Assembly: GCA_021809105.1 (NCBI GenBank)
Contig: JAKBAM010000002.1
Span: 1-64,000, forward strand
Source: Actinomycetes bacterium
GTDB taxonomy: Bacteria; Actinomycetota; Acidimicrobiia; Acidimicrobiales; Palsa-688
Length of the DNA stretch: 64,000 nucleotides
Reading direction: 5' to 3'
Within the stretch, counting starts at the first letter, position 1; every line of letters starts with the position of its first letter. Below the pieces are notes generated by a model. The model was not told the origin of the DNA. It was given only the letters and a program-made list of their open reading frames with translations, and did no database searches. This document shows positions 60,207 through 64,000 of the stretch, one piece after another. The translations under genes and the position numbers were made by a program.

Positions 60207-60503
60207 GTGCGCCTGAGTTGGACTGCCGCCGCTCGACGCCACCGGATTGCTCGGGCTGATATCCGCTACGTGGTCGAGCGTTGCGGGTTGGTGTTTCTCC
60301 AGCCCGCACCTGCTGGTTCGCCGGTCATGGACGACCGTGTGGTCTACCTGGGGGATGACCGGCGTGGGCGACCCCTTGAAGTCGTTGCGATCGAACTGGA
60401 CGCAGGCCCGGGAGGCGAACCGCACATGAGGGTGATCCACGCAATGGAGCTCCGGGACAAGTACCGGAGCCAGTATGAGGAGGCACGCAAATGGCGAGTG
60501 TGA
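60207..60503 (+). CDS. Putative toxin of a type II pair
   Basis: 98 residues. LSWTAAARRHRIARADIRYV, VVYLGDDRRGRPLEVVAIEL and MRVIHAMELRDKY have the shape of small RelE/BrnT-like proteins found before RHH antitoxins in actinobacteria. GTG start; a -10-like TATGCT (60195-60200) ends six bases before it, so the message may be leaderless. Overlaps the following gene by 13 bases. Confidence 0.65.
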   Translation: MRLSWTAAARRHRIARADIRYVVERCGLVFLQPAPAGSPVMDDRVVYLGDDRRGRPLEVVAIELDAGPGGEPHMRVIHAMELRDKYRSQYEEARKWRV

Positions 60504-60760
60504 ATCGCACCAAGACCGGGGCGGTCCTCACGTCGGAAATGGAGGAGGTTCTGGCTGACGAATCCGAGGCAGGTTACAACTTGGACCTGGCGCGCTCTGT
60601 CCGGACCGGGCGGCCCTCGCTCGGCCGGGGGGTCTCGCCGCGAATCGACCTTCGCGTCGAGCCGGAACTGGCCGAGTCCTTGCACCGACGGGCAAACGAG
60701 GAGCACCGAAGTGTCAGCGCGGTCGCCAGGGACGCCCTGCGTCGCTACCTGGCATCCTGA
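60491..60760 (+). CDS. Ribbon-helix-helix antitoxin
   Basis: 89 residues. The first 45 residues are acidic and probably contact the toxin (LTSEMEEVLADESEAGYNLD). The second half is a CopG-like fold: PRIDLRVEPELAESLHRRAN and RSVSAVARDALRRYLAS. This inverted layout, toxin contact first, is less usual. Ribosome site GAGGAGG precedes the ATG inside the toxin gene. No terminator was seen in the next 167 bases. Confidence 0.72.
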   Translation: MASVNRTKTGAVLTSEMEEVLADESEAGYNLDLARSVRTGRPSLGRGVSPRIDLRVEPELAESLHRRANEEHRSVSAVARDALRRYLAS

Positions 60761-60927
60761 GCGTCTCGATTTGCCTCGGGCGGCCCAGCTGCGGAAGAGA
60801 TCCTTCGTGGGGCGCTGCAGGGTCCTCGCCTCGAGCCGAGATGTCGTCCTTTGCAATGGCAGGGACGACCCCACCCAGTGTCTTTCCAAGTGTTGATTGA
60901 GGGCAGCGAGCGGGATACGTTGGGTGC

Positions 60928-61974
60928 ATGCTTGCCGCGGCGTTGTACGGCAACCGGGACCTTCGGATCGAGGAGGTACCCGAGCCCCTGCCTGGGCCGG
61001 GCCAGGCGAAGCTGGCGGTGGCGCACAACGGCTTGTGCGGCACCGACTTGCACGAGTACTTCTCTGGGCCGCTGGCATGCACCACCGAAGCGCACCCCCT
61101 GACCGGCGGCGTGCTGCCCCAGATCATGGGCCACGAGTTCGCCGGGACCGTGACAGAGGTGGGATGCGATGTCGACGGCCTGCGGGCCGGTGACCGCGTG
61201 TCGGTCGCCACCCTCTACACGTGCGGGCGATGCGACCGTTGCCGGGCCGGTCTGGCCCAGCTGTGCGAGTTGGTGACGACGCACGGCATCTGCTCGCACG
61301 GCGGGGGCCTGTCGCAGTACACGGTGGTGCCGGCATCGATGCTGCACCGGCTTCCCGACCGAGTCAGCCTGGCCGAAGGCGCACTGATCGAGCCCCTGTC
61401 GGTCGCCTTCGGCGGAGCATTGCGGGCTCGGGTGGAGCCGGGCGGGTCGGCCGTCGTCCTGGGGGGCGGGCCGATCGGTGTTGGTGTGACGTTGGGGCTG
61501 CGTGCGCTCGGCGTAGACAAGGTGGTCGTGGTCGAGCCGGCTGCCGACCGCCGCCGGGTCGTGGAAGGACTAGGGGTAGAGACTCTCGATCCCGGGGCAG
61601 TCGACGTGGTAAGGGTCCTTCGCAAGCTCACGGGTGGCCGGGGTGTCGATGCGGCCGTCGACTGTGCTGGCGTCGCGGACACGTTCCGCTCGGGTTCGGC
61701 TGTGCTGAAGGAGCGCGGCCGGTATGTGTTGTTGGCGATGAGCATGGCCGAAGTTGGATTCGTGCCGTTCCAGCTCGCCCGTTCGGAGATCGAGCTCACC
61801 GGCTCCCTGGGCTACTCGAGCGATACGTTCGTGCGCGTGCTCGAGCTCATGGCAGCCGGGGCGTTTCCGACCGCGGGCTGGGTGGAGAATCTGGCGTTCG
61901 AGGACGTGCACACTGCGCTGGACGACCTTCGCGCCGGGCGGCGGACGAAGGTCCTGATCGACCTGCCGCGGTGA
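60928..61974 (+). CDS. Zinc-dependent alcohol/polyol dehydrogenase (MDR)
   Basis: 348 residues. Catalytic zinc: Cys in NGLCGTDLHEY, GHEFAGTVTEVG and Glu in LIEPLSVAFGG. Structural zinc: four cysteines in CGRCDRCRAGLAQLC. NAD site VVLGGGPIGVGVTLGLRALG. Closest in pattern to 2,3-butanediol or sorbitol dehydrogenases. First gene of a tightly packed operon; its stop overlaps the next GTG. Confidence 0.88.
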   Translation: MLAAALYGNRDLRIEEVPEPLPGPGQAKLAVAHNGLCGTDLHEYFSGPLACTTEAHPLTGGVLPQIMGHEFAGTVTEVGCDVDGLRAGDRVSVATLYTCGRCDRCRAGLAQLCELVTTHGICSHGGGLSQYTVVPASMLHRLPDRVSLAEGALIEPLSVAFGGALRARVEPGGSAVVLGGGPIGVGVTLGLRALGVDKVVVVEPAADRRRVVEGLGVETLDPGAVDVVRVLRKLTGGRGVDAAVDCAGVADTFRSGSAVLKERGRYVLLAMSMAEVGFVPFQLARSEIELTGSLGYSSDTFVRVLELMAAGAFPTAGWVENLAFEDVHTALDDLRAGRRTKVLIDLPR

Positions 61975-62816
61975 CGCCGCACTCGTCGGGCGACGTTGGG
62001 TGGGTCCTGTGGGCGGGCACGGTCGGGCTCGACAGTCCGTTGCCGGCGCGGATGGAGGCGGCGGTGGCGGGAGGGTTCGACCGGTTGTCCCTGGGTCCCC
62101 TGGACGTCGAGGTTGCACGCGAGGCTGGGATTGCAGTGGAGGATCTCGGGCGGCGGATTCGGGACGCCGGTCTCGGAGTCGTGTTCGATCCGGTGATGGG
62201 CTGGTACAGCGACGAGCCCGGCCCCGGTCCGTACGCAAAGTTCCGGATAGACGAGCTGTTGAAGATGGCCGAGGGGCTCGGGGCCGCGGCGCTGACCGTC
62301 CTCGGCCCGTTCTCCAAGGGCGAAGCGACCCCTGCCGATCTCCAGGAGCGGTTCGCGTTGCTATGTGATCGAGCCGGCGATTTCGGCGCCCAGGTGCAGG
62401 TGGAGTTCATGCCCTTCACCGTGGTGGGCGACGTGGGGAGCGCTTGGTCTCTCGTCGAGGGTGCGGGTCGCGACAACGGCGGCTTGGTCGTGGATACCTG
62501 GCATTTCTTCCGCGGCAATCCGGACCTGGCAGCTTTGGAGGCGGTGCCCGGAGACCGGGTGTTCGCGGTGCAGGTCGCGGATGCGGACCCCGTGCCGAGA
62601 GGCAGCCTCAGCGAGGACACCTTTCACAGACGGCTCCCCGGTGACGGTGCCCTGGATCTGATGGCGGTGATGGGGGCGCTCGATAGGATGGGGGCGCTGC
62701 GGTGGGTAGGACCGGAGGTGATCTCGCCGGAGACGGCGGCGCTGGGGCCCCTGGACGCGGCGCGGTTGGCGGGCGAGCGGGTGCGCGCCCTGGTGGCTGC
62801 GGTGAGAGCTCGATGA
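61971..62816 (+). CDS. Sugar phosphate isomerase/epimerase-like TIM barrel
   Basis: 281 residues of the xylose-isomerase-like/AP-endonuclease-2 fold. Probable metal ligands: Glu in VQVEFMPFTVVGD, Asp-x-x-His in VVDTWHFFRGNPD, and later VQVADADPV and VGPEVISPE. Acts on a sugar or inositol derivative. GTG start overlapping the dehydrogenase stop, ATGA overlap with the MarR gene. Confidence 0.82.
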   Translation: MTPHSSGDVGWVLWAGTVGLDSPLPARMEAAVAGGFDRLSLGPLDVEVAREAGIAVEDLGRRIRDAGLGVVFDPVMGWYSDEPGPGPYAKFRIDELLKMAEGLGAAALTVLGPFSKGEATPADLQERFALLCDRAGDFGAQVQVEFMPFTVVGDVGSAWSLVEGAGRDNGGLVVDTWHFFRGNPDLAALEAVPGDRVFAVQVADADPVPRGSLSEDTFHRRLPGDGALDLMAVMGALDRMGALRWVGPEVISPETAALGPLDAARLAGERVRALVAAVRAR

Positions 62817-63289
62817 GCCCGCGCCGCCCGGCGCTTACTACTGCCGACGAACGGGTCGAGGAGCCGTCGCTCAACGAGGGTAGTCAGCTCCTGTGGTTGG
62901 TTGGTCAGGCCTACCGCCTTACGAGGCGGCGGATGGAGCAGGTCGTTCGCGAGCAGGGGATCACCCTGGCGCAGTTCGGCATCTTGTACTCGCTGTTCGA
63001 GGAACCTGGGCTTTCGGGGATCGAAGTCGCAGACCGTGCTTTTATCACCCCCCAGGCCGCTCATGCCGCCGTGACCACGCTGGCGCGCAAGGCGCTGGTC
63101 GGGCGGCAGGAGAAGGCGTCGCATCGGCGCACCGTGCGCACTGTCCTCACCGACGAAGGGGCCCGGGTCCTCACCAAGTGCCTGGCCGAGCTAAGTGCTC
63201 TTGGTGTGGAGATGGGTGATGGTCTGACGACGCAGGCGCGCCGTGACCTGATCCGCCTGCTCGGGGAACTAGTTGATTCCAAGTCTTGA
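62813..63289 (+). CDS. MarR-family transcriptional regulator
   Basis: 158 residues. Helical dimer region YRLTRRRMEQVVREQGITLA, winged helix FGILYSLFEEPGLSGIEVAD, ITPQAAHAAVTTLARKALVG, and wing SHRRTVRTVLTDEGARV. Translationally coupled to the upstream enzyme gene (ATGA), so it likely controls this operon in response to its substrate. Confidence 0.88.
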   Translation: MSPRRPALTTADERVEEPSLNEGSQLLWLVGQAYRLTRRRMEQVVREQGITLAQFGILYSLFEEPGLSGIEVADRAFITPQAAHAAVTTLARKALVGRQEKASHRRTVRTVLTDEGARVLTKCLAELSALGVEMGDGLTTQARRDLIRLLGELVDSKS

Positions 63290-63367
63290 TCGGTGGCGGC
63301 TGCAACCCTAGAGTCCATACCGGGCGCCGACCGACCCGTGAAGCAGTCGTAAGAGGAGGAGAGGCTG

Positions 63368-64000
63368 GTGGACACCGGGCTGACTGGCCGCACCGTCGTG
63401 GTCACTGGTGCAACCGCCAACATCGGAAGGGCCATCGCGCTCGCGTTCGCCGCAGAAGGATCGAACATAGTGGTGGTGGGACGTGACGACGTGCAGGGCC
63501 CCAGGGTGTGCGAGCAGTCGATGGAGCGGGGCGCGAAGGACACGCTGTGGCTAGCCGCGGACGTCACGGATCGGGCGCAGGTTCTCGCCATGGCGGAGGC
63601 GGCACACGGTCGGTTCGGCGCGGTAGACGTACTGGTCAACAACGTTGGGGGAAGTGTGGATGTCGACCCGTTCGTCAAGTCGGATCCAGCGACGTGGGAC
63701 CGCGACATCGCGCTCACGATCGGAAGCACGCTGAACTGCACTCACGCCATCCTGCCGGGGATGATCGAGCGTTCGCACGGCCGGATCATCAACCTTGGTT
63801 CGACTTCGGGCATCGTGGGGGACCCGAACATGGCGGTCTACTCGGCCATGAAGGGTGCAGTCCATGCCTTCACGAAGGTTCTGGCGAAGGAGGTCGGCCG
63901 CTATGGGATCACGGTCAACGCCATTGCTCCCTACGGGACCTTGCCAGACGACCCGGAGCACGATGTCAGCTCGGGGAGCCGGTTCCACCCGCAGGGAATG
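63368..64000 (+). CDS. Short-chain dehydrogenase/reductase, partial (3' end beyond window)
   Basis: 211 residues to the right edge. Cofactor loop VVTGATANIGRAIALAFAAE, VLVNNVGGS, catalytic Ser in INLGSTSGIVGD, and Tyr/Lys in VYSAMKGAVHAF. Resembles 3-oxoacyl-ACP-reductase-like or ring-hydroxyacyl dehydrogenases. GTG at 63368 after a GGAGGAGAGG ribosome site. Last visible gene of the catabolic cluster. Confidence 0.85.
   Translation, partial: MDTGLTGRTVVVTGATANIGRAIALAFAAEGSNIVVVGRDDVQGPRVCEQSMERGAKDTLWLAADVTDRAQVLAMAEAAHGRFGAVDVLVNNVGGSVDVDPFVKSDPATWDRDIALTIGSTLNCTHAILPGMIERSHGRIINLGSTSGIVGDPNMAVYSAMKGAVHAFTKVLAKEVGRYGITVNAIAPYGTLPDDPEHDVSSGSRFHPQGM

Noticed and set aside
1-64000. CRISPR arrays, rRNA genes, insertion sequences
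   Set aside because: No regularly spaced repeat array, no rRNA sequence and no transposase with inverted repeats were recognised.

Overview
The window is high-GC, gene-dense DNA from an actinomycete-type bacterium. The marks are a six-gene mce operon with its own permeases and ATPase, an HU protein with a Lys/Ala-rich tail, an oligoribonuclease, F420-linked genes (FbiD/CofC and a PPOX-fold reductase), a mycofactocin-coupled SDR and many GTG/TTG starts. The approximately 42-residue GGYWLVASDGG-type repeats in a secreted protein, together with this gene mix, fit an uncultured acidimicrobial lineage best. That placement is inference, because no rRNA gene is present.

Layout. 0-18 kb: acyl-CoA metabolism and cell surface. 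It holds a GNAT-like protein cut by the left edge, a metallo-beta-lactamase-fold hydrolase coupled to a FadD, a fused E1 alpha/beta 2-oxoacid dehydrogenase, a large secreted repeat protein, a degenerate ZnuA-like lipoprotein coupled to a beta-lactamase-fold enzyme, two further acyl-CoA synthetases, and a glycosyltransferase/deacetylase pair. 18-28 kb: housekeeping and chromatin. It holds a LigD ligase relic, lon, hupB followed by a histone-H1-like protein, fbiD, an unknown six-hairpin-like protein coupled to selD, rnhB coupled to a response regulator, and a membrane protein.

28.6-44.9 kb: one long co-directional mce cluster, yrbEA-yrbEB-ATPase-mce x6, continuing with an RND/MMPL-like protein, a PpiC-type foldase, a small membrane protein, an ABC-ATPase-like protein lacking key catalytic residues, and an NTF2/ketosteroid-isomerase-like protein. 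Most of the junctions overlap by 1-4 bases. Together these look like an envelope lipid or sterol importer with accessory factors. 44.9-49.5 kb: an F420-type flavin reductase, an aldo/keto reductase, orn, dut, fpg and a tRNA-Gly(GCC).

49.5-52.1 kb: a toxin-antitoxin scrap heap next to the tRNA. It holds a truncated vapB, a Phd antitoxin with a broken vapC, an intact FitAB/VapBC pair with a perfect palindromic operator, and two toxin-like fragments. 52-55.4 kb: a molybdate/tungstate-type uptake system in which permease and ATPase are one polypeptide, plus a PadR regulator. 55.4-64 kb: a mycofactocin-type SDR, a large NAD-glutamate dehydrogenase, another toxin-antitoxin pair, and a catabolic operon (zinc dehydrogenase, sugar-isomerase-like protein, MarR, SDR cut by the right edge).

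All functions are read from protein motifs and gene order. No database search was possible.
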